Below, piece after piece: positions 35,794 through 46,688 of a stretch of 64,000 nucleotides of DNA. Origin of the DNA: Neurospora tetrasperma FGSC 2508 (taxonomy: Eukaryota; Ascomycota; Sordariomycetes; Sordariales; Sordariaceae); contig NW_009799179.1 of assembly GCF_000213175.1 (NCBI RefSeq), positions 4,911,276 to 4,975,275 on the forward strand, given 5' to 3'. Within the stretch, counting starts at the first letter, position 1; each line of letters starts with the position of its first letter. The notes beneath the pieces were generated by a model. It was given only the letters and a program-made list of their open reading frames with translations, was not told the DNA's origin and searched no databases. The translations under genes and the position numbers were made by a program.

Positions 35794-37515
35794 TTACTTC
35801 TCCGTAGTCTTCTCTGACTTCTGCTCCCCCGCTTGGTCAACACGGGCTGCTGTGAGGGCCTCCTGCTCGGCATCTACCGCCTCACTAACTTGGGCCTTCT
35901 CGATACCGTCGGCCTTGGCCTGCATGTGCCTCTCATGATCCTCGTCAATGTCCTCCGTATCTCTCGGCGTAGCAAAGCCAGTCTTCTGATTCTCCTGATC
36001 TTGCTGAAGCTCTTCGTCGATCAGCTCTTGCTGCTCTTTTAGTACCTCAAGTCGTTGCTTATTCGTGGCGGCGCCCTCCGCGTTGTGAACCTCAAGCTCA
36101 ATCTCATGGAACAATTCCTCGGGGATCGAGGACAAAACGCCTGTTAGAGCCTCAATTTGGCTGGAAACTTCGCCATCGGTCTGGCCATACATGTAGGCAT
36201 TGCTAAGCACCAACAAAGTGGAAGGAACACCTTCACGAAGTCTAAGATCCAGCCAAGTCTGGAGATCCTCTCTTAACCTGGCAGGTGACACACCGTAGCT
36301 TTTGATGCCACGGCTGGCGCACGCGACTTGAAGTTCAGCGACCGACAAGGTCTCGATGCCCTCGTAGCTGATGGCACGGTCGTCTCTCTTGATTTGCCTC
36401 ATGCGGTGGCGGAGCTGGTAGCGAAGCATCATATCGGTGCCGAAGGTGTTGAGGTTCAGGTAGCGGCACATGGACACGAGCTGCGGCCTGGACAGGTTGT
36501 CGAGGGTCAAGTCATCCTTGAAGATCTTGCAGACCTTGATCACGTCCTGAGCAGTGGGCTTCTCGCCGGTAGACCGGACCTTGCGGAAGAAGTTGCTGAA
36601 CTCCTCCTTTTGCGCCGTAACCTGCGTCAACGGGAGACCGGTTTCCTTCATAGTCTTGCGCAGGAAGTCGCTAACCTCCTTCCGGGTGGCCCGAAGCGTA
36701 GACGCCTTCTTGTCCTTGGATTTCTGTTCCTCGTAGGTGCTGGGAAGCATGTTGGGGAACAGCTTAAGCGCAACAGGGAGAAGCAATTCGGCGAATGGCA
36801 CAATGACGAACATGGAAAAGGGAACCAGGCGACCCAAGTCCTGAACAGTTCTCCGGAGTTGGCGGTTCTCTCGCCTAGTCAGTTCGTAACCTGCCGCCAT
36901 CTTGATCGCAAGCCGCGAACTGATCCTGACCTCGGCAGCCAGCAGCTTGGTTCCATCCCAGTAGTGTTGTGCCTCCTTCTTGATCTTTTGTTTCAGGGTC
37001 AACTTGGGCTCCTCCTTCTTTCCTTCGCTCTTTTCGGCGCCGGACTGCTTCTGTTCCGCAAGTTGGCTTTGAGACGCTTCAGTCCCGGCCAAGGCCTCAG
37101 TCGTTTTCTTAGTCACCTCCTGCACCTCGCCAGCGATGGTCTTGCTCTTAACAGGAAGCGTCGCGGCTTCTCTGGGAAGAGGTTTCTTAGCTTCCTCCGC
37201 GTTGAAGCCAGGCGGGGGTCCGGCCGGCGGCCCCGATCCATGAGTGCTGGTTCCAGATGTGGTAATTGGGCGGACGGGAAAAACAAGGGCAGAAGTCTGG
37301 TTGTTAAGCATGATGTGCCGCGAATTGCGCGCAAGAAGCGTCGACGCGGCTAGAAGACCTTGCCTCGGTAGAGCAACGCCTGGTGAATGCGGTTCAGATT
37401 AGCAGGCGTCCAATGACAACGGCGCAAAAAGCGCGTAGTCGGGCAAAGTCTTACCGGCACCCAGAAATGGGTTCACGACCAAGGCCCTACGGGCGACTGT
37501 AGATGAGGCGCTCAT
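35794..37515 (-). CDS. MDM38: Mdm38/LETM1 inner mitochondrial membrane protein
   Basis: Two exons, 37515-37455 (61 nt) and 37379-35794; 75-bp intron with a GCTAATC branch site; 548 residues. LETM1 proteins support K+/H+ exchange and bind mitochondrial ribosomes to aid membrane insertion. The joined N-terminus (MSASSTVARRALVVNPFLGA followed by an Arg-bearing stretch) is a good mitochondrial presequence, missing if only the long exon is read. A Lys/Glu-rich linker and a conserved lead (QHYWDGTKLLAAEVRISSRL) precede one membrane helix (VPFSMFVIVPFAELLLPVAL). The LETM1 ribosome-binding-like domain follows, with FLRKTMKETG, SRPQLVSMCRYLNLNTFGTD and SYEGIETLSVAELQVACASR. The C-terminus is an acidic coiled coil. 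Confidence 0.95.
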
Positions 37516-40150
37516 TTCTGAGAAGCGGCGTGCTGCGGGTTTTCGAACGATTGTTGTTCACAATGCCAAATGAGAGATGCTGCTGGAGTGAAAGAGTATG
37601 GCAGACGGGTTTGCTGGACGAAGCGATATGCGAATGCGATAACGGCGGAGTAAATAATTCGCCCCCTTGACAGTTGCGAAGGGCGGGATGTACAGGTGCT
37701 GGAAGAGTTCGGATAAAAGGCGGAATCACGTCGAGAAAAGGAGTGTCGATGGTCTTCTGGTGGTGTAGAATAGACAAGAGTCAAACTAATTGAGATGTTG
37801 TAAAGGGGATGGAGAGATCGAGCAGAATGCAAAAGGGGCGGGACCGGGTTTGTCTGTCAGCAAAGAGAAAGACCTGGAGCGATCGATATTGATGGATTCG
37901 GTGACATCAAATTCCAGCCTTTTTCGCGCCTGCATTGCGCTGTCCATGGCTGTCTCGGCCGCTCACCCGCAACCCACCGGTGGGCGGTCAAGCCAACACG
38001 AAGGCGGTACGCGCGCGGTGTGGCCGAGCTGGGTAAACGAACTGTGCTCTTCTCCTGAGTGACGGTGTGGCGTCTTCAGCATTTTCACTGTGCATGGTAT
38101 TTCCCCAGCTCTGGAACCTCGAGCTTGGCATCAGACCCCGAATCTCAGTATGACAAGGGAACATTGGCCAACGAGCAGTACATGTATCATGATCCTAGGG
38201 AACTCTTCAGTTGCAAGATCGGATGAGTGCCATGATGCAGGAGGTATCAGAGCCTTCAATTGAGCTCACACCCTGAAACTGGGCTCTCAGTATGTTATCC
38301 CTTTTTGTGTTGGATCATAGACGCTAGTTCCAGCAAGTAGGATGATTACTGCAGGTACTCCGCTAATAAAGGACTTAAATCTCAGCCCCACACAGTCATC
38401 TAGCTAAAACATCACAGTCTGATTACAAGTTCCGCATTCTGTCTGTCATCACGTGATTTCGAGTAATGCACTAAACTCGCACGGGCGTTTCTCCCCACAA
38501 TCCGACCCCTTGTGAAGCAGCCCAAAAGGGGCCAACGCATTTCGTGCTTTTGCAGCCAGCAGCGAACCACTGACGAACTGGAGAATGGACTGGCTCTCGA
38601 ACTTGCCACGCTCTCACCAGCGAAACAGCTCCATCAACGATTCTGCTCCACGTTCTCAACGTGATATGCTCATTGGTGATAACGGTACTCACTTTGTCGC
38701 GTGCCGTGCATGACTTGGTAGACATGGAGAAGACAACGGTAGAATTGGGGAGTCGGGGGCGCGGGGCTTTCTTTACACTGCTGTTCCTATCGGGGATATG
38801 GTGGTGCCAAGGCGACTGAAACGATGTGGACGTTGGACTACCGCTGGGACTGGCAAACTTCTGGAAGCTCTGAAGCTTCCAATTTTGTCAATGGTCAGTC
38901 AACCCATTTTTTTGTCCATTTTCTCTCTGGAGCGGAATTATCTGTGATGTGCCAAGTACATACTACATAGGTCATGCTTGACGTTAGTGAGAGCAACACC
39001 CACTTCACTTTCTTACGGCTGGTGTTGCTCAAAGGCCAGCATTGGCTAGCTCACACCTACTGCATAGTATGTACAGTCGAAGTTTTCTTGCAGTATCCTG
39101 GAAAGCCGAGAAGATGAAGAATTCTGCCCAAGTTCTGGGTGTGTGAATGAGAGAAGAGACGGTGCACAAACGAGTTTCCATACTATCGGTTCAATCACAA
39201 TTCATATGCTTCTGACAGCTCTCGGTTTTCTCAGGCTGACCCGTTACCTCGGCCGATCGCTCTTGGTTTTGGGGTAGTACCGACCAGCAATGAGATCAAC
39301 TGAAATCGAGGATGTCCGTCTCACGGAGATTACAAACACGCTGGCTGTGAATACCTACAATGTAAGCAGGACAGCGTGAAACAGAGTTGCGCACCATGTT
39401 TTTCTTCTTGTCTCATTCTTTTGCGTTTTGATGATTGCTTGGTACACCCACACAATAGATAGCATATGGGTGTCGCTGGGTGAATCTCAACGCCCATGAT
39501 TTTTGTTGAGGGGCGAAATACTGGTCAAAAGAACTTGGCATGACAGGGGCAGCTGTTACTTCCACGAGGACTTTGGTTTTTTAATTTATTCATTTTTGGG
39601 CTACAATGACGGCATGTGGTACCATTGTCGAGGATTCTGTGGATGTCCGAAGCCATATATACAACCTTTTGCTTCGAAGGTCAATCAGGTTTTCTGGTTT
39701 CTACATTTGTACGTGAGAAGCTTTTCATGGCGTTTTGTAAGAGTTGAGGTCCGACCCGCTACCGATCTCAAATCCCCACGGTTTCGCTTTCACGCTTTCC
39801 CTCTTTTGGGCTCATTGTTAGTGCAAGGCCCCGGGTTCACACTTGCAGATTTAAAATCCATATTGCTCCATCCAGGCCCTGCTCCAACTCCAGTGACTGG
39901 ATTATGGAGTCAGCTTGATTTGTGAGCGCCTGCGTACGCAATTGCATGCCACCGATCATCGCCCGTTCCCCGCATCCGCGCTCGCATCAACCTGACATTG
40001 GGACCACAAGTACCACCGCGGAACCTCTTTTTATCTGCTGCCCGGGGGTTTTTCGTGTTCTCTTTGCCAGCTCCTCCCGTCTTCTCTTCTGCACGCATTA
40101 TTTTCCATCGCTCGCTCAATCCACCTTTACGAGCCGCAACCTACCGGAAA
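37516..40150. other. Intergenic between divergent genes
   Basis: About 2.6 kb between MDM38 (minus) and ADK2 (plus). A frame at about 38471-38725 (minus, 84 codons, real ATG) and one at 39503-39925 (plus, begins at TTG) match no family I know. The 150 bp before ADK2 are pyrimidine-rich, as in many fungal leaders. Confidence 0.45.
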
Positions 40151-41056
40151 ATGGCCCTACGGCGAGCTGCCCGCGTCATCCTCGTCGGCGCGCCTGGTGT
40201 CGGAAAGGGAACACAGTCGGAACGCCTTCTCCGGCGGTTTCCTCAACTGTCCTCCATCAGTTCGGGAGATCTGCTTCGATACAATGTCCAGCAACGGACT
40301 CCTCTCGGTGAGTATTGGGTTCCGCGATCATCTATCGTACGCCCTACGCCCTCATTTCTGTCCTGAATCCAATGCTGATTATCACGCGCAGGTATCAAAG
40401 TGGAGAGTGTCATGAAGTCCGGCGGTTTGGTATCAGATGACATTATCCTCCGCCTCATTAGCAACGAGCTCACCCAGCGCGGATGGCTTAATTCGACTCA
40501 CCCTGCCGGCAACGTCCTGACGCTTGCTTCCTCGGCCCTCAGCGCCGAGGGGGCACATTCTTTCCAAGACGATGCTGAAGTTGCAGCGTTCCTCTCCTCG
40601 CCAGCGCAAGCTCGTGGTTTCATGCAGTCTCAGCTTTCCAATGACCCCGCTCATTCTTTTCTGCTGGACGGTTTCCCGCGCACGGCAACCCAGGCTAAGC
40701 GTCTGGATGAGATCGTTCCCATCAACCTGGTCGTTTCCCTTAAGACGCCCGTCGAAGTTATCCTTGAGCGCATCTCCGGACGCTGGGTCCACGAACCGTC
40801 AGGCCGGGTTTACAACACCACATTCAACGCACCCAAGGTCCCCGGTATCGATGACGTTACCGGCGAGCCCTTGGTCCGCAGGGCGGATGACGACGAGAAG
40901 GTTTATCTTGCAAGGTACAAGAAGTTCCAGGAAACAGCCGAGCCTCTCCTGGAACATTATGCGCGCCAGGGCGTCCTCTGGGAGGTCGAGGGCATGAGCA
41001 GCGACGAGATCACACCAAAGCTCATCAGCGAATTTGAGCGCCATTTCGTTGAGTAG
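40151..41056 (+). CDS. ADK2: Adenylate kinase, mitochondrial GTP:AMP type (Adk2/AK3)
   Basis: Two exons, 40151-40307 and 40392-41056; 84-bp intron; 273 residues from the first ATG. It phosphorylates AMP; the Adk2/AK3 subfamily uses GTP or ITP in the mitochondrial matrix. The P-loop is GAPGVGKGT (residues 13-21). ISSGDLLR forms the AMP site, LLDGFPRTATQAKRLD and the LID region (RWVHEPSGRVYN to DDVTGEPLVRRADDDE) are complete, and no zinc cysteines are present in the LID. An insert of about 45 residues before LLDGFPR is larger than in bacterial enzymes. In the same frame, 51 open codons precede the ATG with no ATG of their own (see findings). The cytosolic ADK1 paralogue is not in this window. 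Subfamily choice is by pattern and moderately sure. Confidence 0.9.
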
Positions 41057-42568
41057 AACGGGCTTTGACCATGACGTTTGGAACCCCGATATCGTATCGG
41101 GAAACGATAATCGGCTGACTTGATGACAAGGGGGTTACTTGGGGCTTGTTAGATGGCGTTTTGGCATCGGGTTTGGGTGATTTATTGAGAGTCTTTTGGC
41201 TTTCAAGCAGGCGTTTTTGGGAGAACGGGTGGAACATTTGTTTTGTATACCATATCAGCGAAGAAGCGACATGCAGGCGGTTAAGTGTTGCGAACATGTG
41301 GATGGTCTCTTCATGTTATTCACGAAAAATAATTGCTGCTCAAAAAAGCGTCATCAAAATCGGGACTTCATCTCCCTTGAATAAAATCTCCAATGACAGC
41401 TTCTTGAACCTCATTTACGACAGCGTCAGTTTCCTACTTGCCTCTCGGCTTCAACATCCCGTAAGGATAATTTGAATTGTCTTGGACAGTCGTATAGGAA
41501 TTAGTCATTAAGCTTCCGACATCGGTAAACAAGCAGCTTATGGAGATGCGTATCTGAGTTGAGCGCCTTTCCGTACGCTTCAAAAGGTCCAAATGTACCG
41601 CCTTTTCTGTATGAGAATGATAGAGATACCTGGTCATCGGATGTATGTCTTCTAGCTACGCTCTTGTGGGTATTAGAACTGCAACTTCAGCCATCTTCTG
41701 CCTCTACCTCGTATATTCAGCCTATAAGCAAATTTACCGAGCTTCAGACTCAAGGTCGTCCGCTACAATTTACCTGGAAGATGGAGCACTTGATCCGTGC
41801 TCAATCCATCGATGCCAATACCGAATATATATAGCGGAATGAACAGACATGTGTCTGAGGTTCGAGACACATGCTGGGGTTCGGATTGGAATAAGTCGAA
41901 GGGGCCTCGAACTGGGCACAGACAGGGCATCGTGGGGAGCACGGGGGTGCAAGTGGGCAAAATCGCCCCGGCAGGCAGCTCCCTTGCCCCTCGGCGAGGT
42001 GCTCCGCCCTCCGCGAGAGAAAGAACCCGCCCGTTGCCGGACAGGCACCCGTTGCCGGTTTCAGGAACACTGCCAGCTGCCAGGGACAGCCGCCCACCCA
42101 TTGGTGCAAGGGTACCTACATCCTGGCTCACCTCGCTCAGCTTCAAGGGAACTGGAACAAGATGACTACTGATTCGACGACAGCCACACCTGGCAGCCTC
42201 TTGTTGGTGTGTCGACCGGGCAAGCTGACCTTGGCATACAGACAGCCTGAACTGAGGGATGAATGCCCATGACTGTTGGTTGTTCAGGTTGTGCTCTACT
42301 CTTGCCCACCCACTCGAGGGTTGGCTGGTTTGGATCGCATCCACACTCTCCCCCCTCGTCGTCGTTGAAGTTGGGTCCAGTCCGATAGCTACTTCCAACT
42401 TTTACTTGAAGTCTTCGCCGAGGGCCTTTAGGTCTTTGTCATTCTCGTGCCCCATTGCCGGGAGTCTCACTTCCAAAGTCCTGACCAAGCTCATCCTCAA
42501 CCGTTACCACCCTCCCACTTCTCGTTGCATTGAATAATTCCGAGACACATATCATCCACATCTGTCTC

Positions 42569-42608
42569 GTGGATCTTCGTGGATCATCGCGGATCTTCGT
42601 GGATCATG
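42569..42608. repeat. Four phased copies of a 10-bp GTGGATCWTC unit
   Basis: Consecutive units read GTGGATCTTC, GTGGATCATC, GCGGATCTTC, GTGGATCATG. They lie about 280-320 bp upstream of the GH76 start codon; the unit length equals about one helical turn. Confidence 0.85.
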
Positions 42609-42736
42609 AGCTCTACCTAGTTCACGATGAGGGAATACCAGCAATCTTGGCGGATCGAGCAACTAGTGTACAACTGACTGTTGTAGGCGCTTGACTCGCT
42701 TGTTTGCTTCTTTCGCATCTGACGAACCCGAAAGTG

Positions 42737-42744
42737 TATAAAAA
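42737..42744 (+). promoter_or_regulatory. TATA box of the GH76 gene
   Basis: TATAAAAA about 145-150 bp upstream of the ATG at 42889. Spacing suits a TATA-driven fungal promoter; not experimentally supported. Confidence 0.45.
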
Positions 42745-42888
42745 CTGAACTGCTGTCCCGAGGGATTTCTGGAGTTGAATCCTCGCAGTCTCTTGACCCT
42801 GGGAACGACTATATCTGTTTACGGCCACTTGGTGCCCGCCGATCTGGACAATATTTGAACCGCATCATTTTACTGCTTGGTCGACAAC

Positions 42889-44805
42889 ATGTTAATCCAA
42901 TGGGCCAAAGTGGCTTTCTTAGTCACGGCTGCCTCCGCTGCCGAACAGTCCTTCTCATTCCTACCTCGTCACCTGGGGAAAGATGATCCGGTTATCGTCA
43001 AAGGACGAGACTACGTCTTCAACGTGACGTTATTCAATGAGATGATGAACGCTATCGATGTCATGCAAGAAGTCTATTTCCAGCCATGGGTTGGCACATG
43101 GCCCTCTGCTATCGACTGGACCGCTGCTGTTTTGGGGACACACATTGCCGGTACCCTTGAAACTCTACATCGGAGCCTCGAGATAGCGGCGTCTAGGGGG
43201 ATCGAAATCTTAGAGGGGTGGTCAGCAACGGAGAACACAATCTCTCTTTACTTCTCCCAGTTGATCGGCTTTTACTTCGGCCAGAACATCTTTGCACTCC
43301 GCCAGGAAGCTTTTGATGACATGCTCTGGGTTGTATTGGGCTGGCTCGATACCACCAAGTTTGTTGATGGGTATAGCGGTACATCCAGCCGGCCGCTGTC
43401 AGACTTTGGTGACGGCAATGGTGTTGAGTTTCCAACAGAAACGTTACGGAATCGTACCTGGCACGGGACTTTGTGGACTCCGGCGTTTGCTCACCGAGCG
43501 AGGATATTTTGGGAGCTGGCAGCCGCCGGCTGGGATACGACACTCTGCGGCGGAGGGATGAACTGGAACCCTCGATTGCTGCCGTATAAAAACGCCATCA
43601 CCAATGAGTTATTCATCGCCGCATCGGTGATGATGTACCTCCATTTCCCTGGGGACGAGAACAACTCACCTTTCATCTCTTCTGAGCACAGCCAGCAGCC
43701 CAGGTCTCCTCCCAATCATTCAACAGACAAGAAATGGTACCCACACGATCCCAAGTACCTCGCCGCTGCGCAGGACGCCTACAGCTGGTTGCTTTCCTCC
43801 AATATGACTAACGAACTCGGCCTATACGCCGACGGCTTCCACATCTCCGGCTACTCCTCCGGCAGCAACAATACCAAGTGCGACGAGCGCGACGAGATGT
43901 TGTACACCTACAACCAAGGCGTCCTTCTCACCGGGCAGCGGAACCTCTTCAGCGTTGATCCCGATCCATCCTACCTGAAGGCAGGCCACACGCTCATCCA
44001 AAACGTCATCCGAGCGACCGGCTGGGACCTGGCGCGGGACTCTCCAGTTGATGACCTCGATAAGCTTAAGCCAGGCGAGCTCCCGCCCTGGCGCGGCTTG
44101 GGCCGGGCGGGTATCCTTGAAGAGGTCTGCGATGCGAAGGGCGAGTGCTCGCAGGATGCGCAGACTTTCAAGGGGATTTGGATGCACCATTTTACTGCGT
44201 TTTGTTCACCCATCACCCAACCACAACCACAACTACACCACACAACAAAGACAACTACAGCACCACCTCCCGGTCCTGACCTCTGGAAAAGCATAGCAAA
44301 AGAGCACTCAGCAGCTTGCCTACGGTATTCCGGCTGGCTGAAGCACAACGCGCATGCGGCAGCGCGCACCAGGGACAGCCAAGGCAAGTTTGGTATGTGG
44401 TGGACAGCTGGTTTGCTGAACGTTAAGACATCTGAGCTCCGTTTTGGGCGAAATTCGTTGGCTCCTATGGAGCGAGTGACTGATTATCGGAACCAAGGGG
44501 TCCCGCAGACTTCTGAGTGGGTTCCGGCAGGAAAATTGCTGCCTGGAGGCGGAGGCGGAGGGCCAGGAGGTCCAACGGTGGTTTATAAAGATCGGGACAG
44601 TAAGGTGCAGCGTCCGTTGACTGGAAGCTGCCAGTTAAGTAAAGGGTCGAAAAAGACGGGTCTTAACGTGGCTGAGGAGTGTAGCCGGAAAGTGGTGGAT
44701 GATGGTGATCCGAATACTCGCGGTAGGGGCAGGACGGTGGAAACACAAAGCGGAGGGTTGGCGGTATTGAGAGCGTTGTGGGAGCTTTCTGTACAGGGTG
44801 AGTAG
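42889..44805 (+). CDS. Secreted glycoside hydrolase family 76 protein (alpha-1,6-mannanase-like)
   Basis: Single exon, 638 residues from the ATG at 42889 (the frame opens slightly earlier with a TTG only). GH76 enzymes cleave or transglycosylate alpha-1,6-mannan; the fungal Dfg5/Dcw1 branch links GPI mannoproteins to the wall. A signal peptide is present (MLIQWAKVAFLVTAASA). The conserved lead DWTAAVLGTHIAGTL and the catalytic Asp pair in EAFDDMLWVVLGWLD are present, as are GGGMNWNPRLLPYKNAITNE and TYNQGVLLTG. Two Pro/Gln/His-rich inserts (near residues 265-285 and 445-470) and a Gly-rich, basic C-terminal 100 residues are extra. There is no C-terminal hydrophobic GPI signal, so the protein is probably soluble, unlike Dfg5. 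Confidence 0.9.
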   Translation: MLIQWAKVAFLVTAASAAEQSFSFLPRHLGKDDPVIVKGRDYVFNVTLFNEMMNAIDVMQEVYFQPWVGTWPSAIDWTAAVLGTHIAGTLETLHRSLEIAASRGIEILEGWSATENTISLYFSQLIGFYFGQNIFALRQEAFDDMLWVVLGWLDTTKFVDGYSGTSSRPLSDFGDGNGVEFPTETLRNRTWHGTLWTPAFAHRARIFWELAAAGWDTTLCGGGMNWNPRLLPYKNAITNELFIAASVMMYLHFPGDENNSPFISSEHSQQPRSPPNHSTDKKWYPHDPKYLAAAQDAYSWLLSSNMTNELGLYADGFHISGYSSGSNNTKCDERDEMLYTYNQGVLLTGQRNLFSVDPDPSYLKAGHTLIQNVIRATGWDLARDSPVDDLDKLKPGELPPWRGLGRAGILEEVCDAKGECSQDAQTFKGIWMHHFTAFCSPITQPQPQLHHTTKTTTAPPPGPDLWKSIAKEHSAACLRYSGWLKHNAHAAARTRDSQGKFGMWWTAGLLNVKTSELRFGRNSLAPMERVTDYRNQGVPQTSEWVPAGKLLPGGGGGGPGGPTVVYKDRDSKVQRPLTGSCQLSKGSKKTGLNVAEECSRKVVDDGDPNTRGRGRTVETQSGGLAVLRALWELSVQGE

Positions 44806-45285
44806 AGTGGTGGTCTTCTAGAGAGAAGTATTGCACATAGGTCCTAACTTGAATAACTTTATTCTAACAAGCCCTTATTTTTCATACCTTATTTAGACTG
44901 CAGTAACACATCAAGAATGCTTTCGACAGTCCTAACAAGATTGACCTGTACATTGCAAAGTTGATGTAAAACACAGCCATATCAGTCCTCTGTCTTTGTG
45001 GATATACCCCCCAACTTGTTCTTGTTCACCTGGTGATATTGCGAAACTGGTTCCTTTGTGATGTTGAAACCACCGGCTTCTTCCTGGCCGTCACTCCCTA
45101 ATGATAACCTTTGCCTCCGACAAAGGAAGAAGGAGAAAAAAAAAGAGTTGGGCGTCCATATGACCAAATACTGGTAATGCCTAGTCCATACCCAAAAAAA
45201 AGCGATCCATCAACCCGTTAACCATTCGTAATAGTAACACCTAACGTCAGTCATTCCGTATTCCATGCCTCCTAGCACCCTATAG
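44806..45285. other. Intergenic between convergent genes
   Basis: About 480 bp with the 3' ends of the GH76 gene (plus) and the Erd2-type gene (minus). Nothing else seen. Confidence 0.5.
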
Positions 45286-46688
45286 TCAGTCATCAGCCCA
45301 AGCATTATCATGATCCCTCCTGTCGTCGTTGTTGTTCTTGTTGTCGCTCGAGTTACCGAGTAAAGGCACCGAACCTCCTGCCCGCGATGGCGATCCATCG
45401 TCATCGTCATCCAGGGCTCTCGCCAAGTCATCCGGATCGTGCATCTTAGCGTCCGGATCCAGGACCTCCGTCACTCCATGATCCTCCAGCGACTGCTCAT
45501 GATCAAGCACACCGTCATCGGCGCTAACTGAGATACCACGAGCGCCCCACTTGGATCTCGGCGCCGAACCACGGCTGTTTCCGTTGCTAATGCCAATACC
45601 GTTGACCCCGCGTCGTCCTCCTAGAGCAGGGGCGCTCTCCTCGTCGTCATCCGCGCTGTGCTCCCCAGTCATACGCTTGTTGCCGAAGATGTGAGTGAGA
45701 AGCCATCCGCGCTGCAGGTCATCGGAGTCGACAACGCCGCCGTTCCGCAGCTTGACACGCTGGCGTGTCCAGTAGACCCAGGCGAAGTCGGCGTATAGGG
45801 CTGTCTGGATGAGGCCAAAGACAATGGAGATACCATCAGGCTTCCGGCCATTGATGTCGAGCGCACGGACGATCCAGTTCAAAATGTAGAGGGCGCGGTA
45901 GGAGCCCAGGAACACGATGTATAACGAAGTGATGACGGTCGGAACGGTGGTCTGGCGGAGGAGGAGGAGTTGAGGAAGTACGCAGACGGATTCGAGGATT
46001 TGGGAGAATACCCAAAGCCACTGAGAAGGGGAAAGAGACTAGTAAGTAACCTGTAGGATGGAAGGGAGGAAGGGCGAGACGTAGCGGCATGGTGTACTTA
46101 CCTCTCGAAAACCCCAATCCTCCTTGGGCTTACCGATCATCATCACGAAAGGTGACAGGAGCAAGCTCGCCCCCAGTATGATGGCGCCGAACTTCCAGGC
46201 CTTCTCTCGCTCGCGGGTCCGTGGAAAGAAGAACTGCATGGCCGCAATGGTGTAGAATGACGAAGAGAGGTAGAAGATCTTGAAAAGGAAATTCCACCAG
46301 TCTAAAAATCCCCCCCACCAATTTTCGCCGAAAAGGTCTGTGTAGCGCGTGATGAAAACAAGCGTATAGAACACTTGTGTGATGAGAGACACGCCTACGG
46401 GCCAGTGTTAGTTGGAGGGATGTAGTTGCGTCAATAAAAATAGAGGGGTATAACCTTCAGCGCTCCTATTGCGATGGATGGAGTATAGGAGGATGCATTT
46501 TGAAATAAGATGAGATAGGTCAGCCGCCCATCTGAAAATCTACCAGTACGATGTCAGCTTCCGGTGATCTATGCGGCTTCGAGGTGATTGGGGATATGGA
46601 GCGCTTCGCGCCGCTGTGGTGATGCTGGTGCCGGGTCTGGCTCTGTTCTAATACTTACGCTGATTCCGTGTATATCTAAAAATCCCAT
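45286..46688 (-). CDS. ER lumen protein-retaining receptor (Erd2/KDEL receptor) paralogue with long acidic tail
   Basis: Four exons: 46688-46659 (30 nt), 46539-46455, 46394-46102, 46020-45286; introns 119, 60 and 81 bp; 380 residues against about 215 for ordinary Erd2. Erd2 binds HDEL/KDEL proteins in the Golgi and returns them to the ER. The joined N-terminus has IFRWAADLSHL, equivalent to the FRLxGDLSH start of Erd2 with its signal-binding Arg. FITRYTDLF, VITSLYIVFLGSYRALYILNW and TALYADFAWVYWT follow, and seven membrane helices are expected. After about residue 226 comes a tail of about 154 residues, rich in Asp/Ser/Gly and ending NAWADD, with no lysine COPI motif at the end. The first two joins rest on the Erd2 pattern. 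It may be a paralogue with a changed role; canonical Erd2 is not in this window. Confidence 0.88.

Larger units (their letters stand above)
41057..42888. other. Intergenic, ADK2 3' side and GH76 promoter
   Basis: About 1.8 kb. Contains a 10-bp phased repeat at 42569-42608 and a TATA box at 42737 upstream of the GH76 gene. No other supported gene. Confidence 0.5.

Noticed and set aside
36328-37353. 341-codon open frame on the plus strand, antisense to MDM38
   Set aside because: Shadow of a well-supported LETM1 gene; composition is the complement of Lys/Glu/Gln codons.
38010-38045. GTGGCCGAGCTGGGTA as a tRNA A-box
   Set aside because: No B-box at the required distance and no cloverleaf pairing.
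38471-38725. 84-codon minus-strand frame with a real ATG
   Set aside because: No signal peptide, domain or splice context; length is within chance for this window.
39503-39925. 140-codon plus-strand frame upstream of ADK2
   Set aside because: Starts at TTG, has no recognisable domain and lies in a pyrimidine-rich leader region.
42877-42888. Earlier start for the GH76 gene
   Set aside because: The upstream codon is TTG; the ATG at 42889 directly precedes a normal signal peptide.
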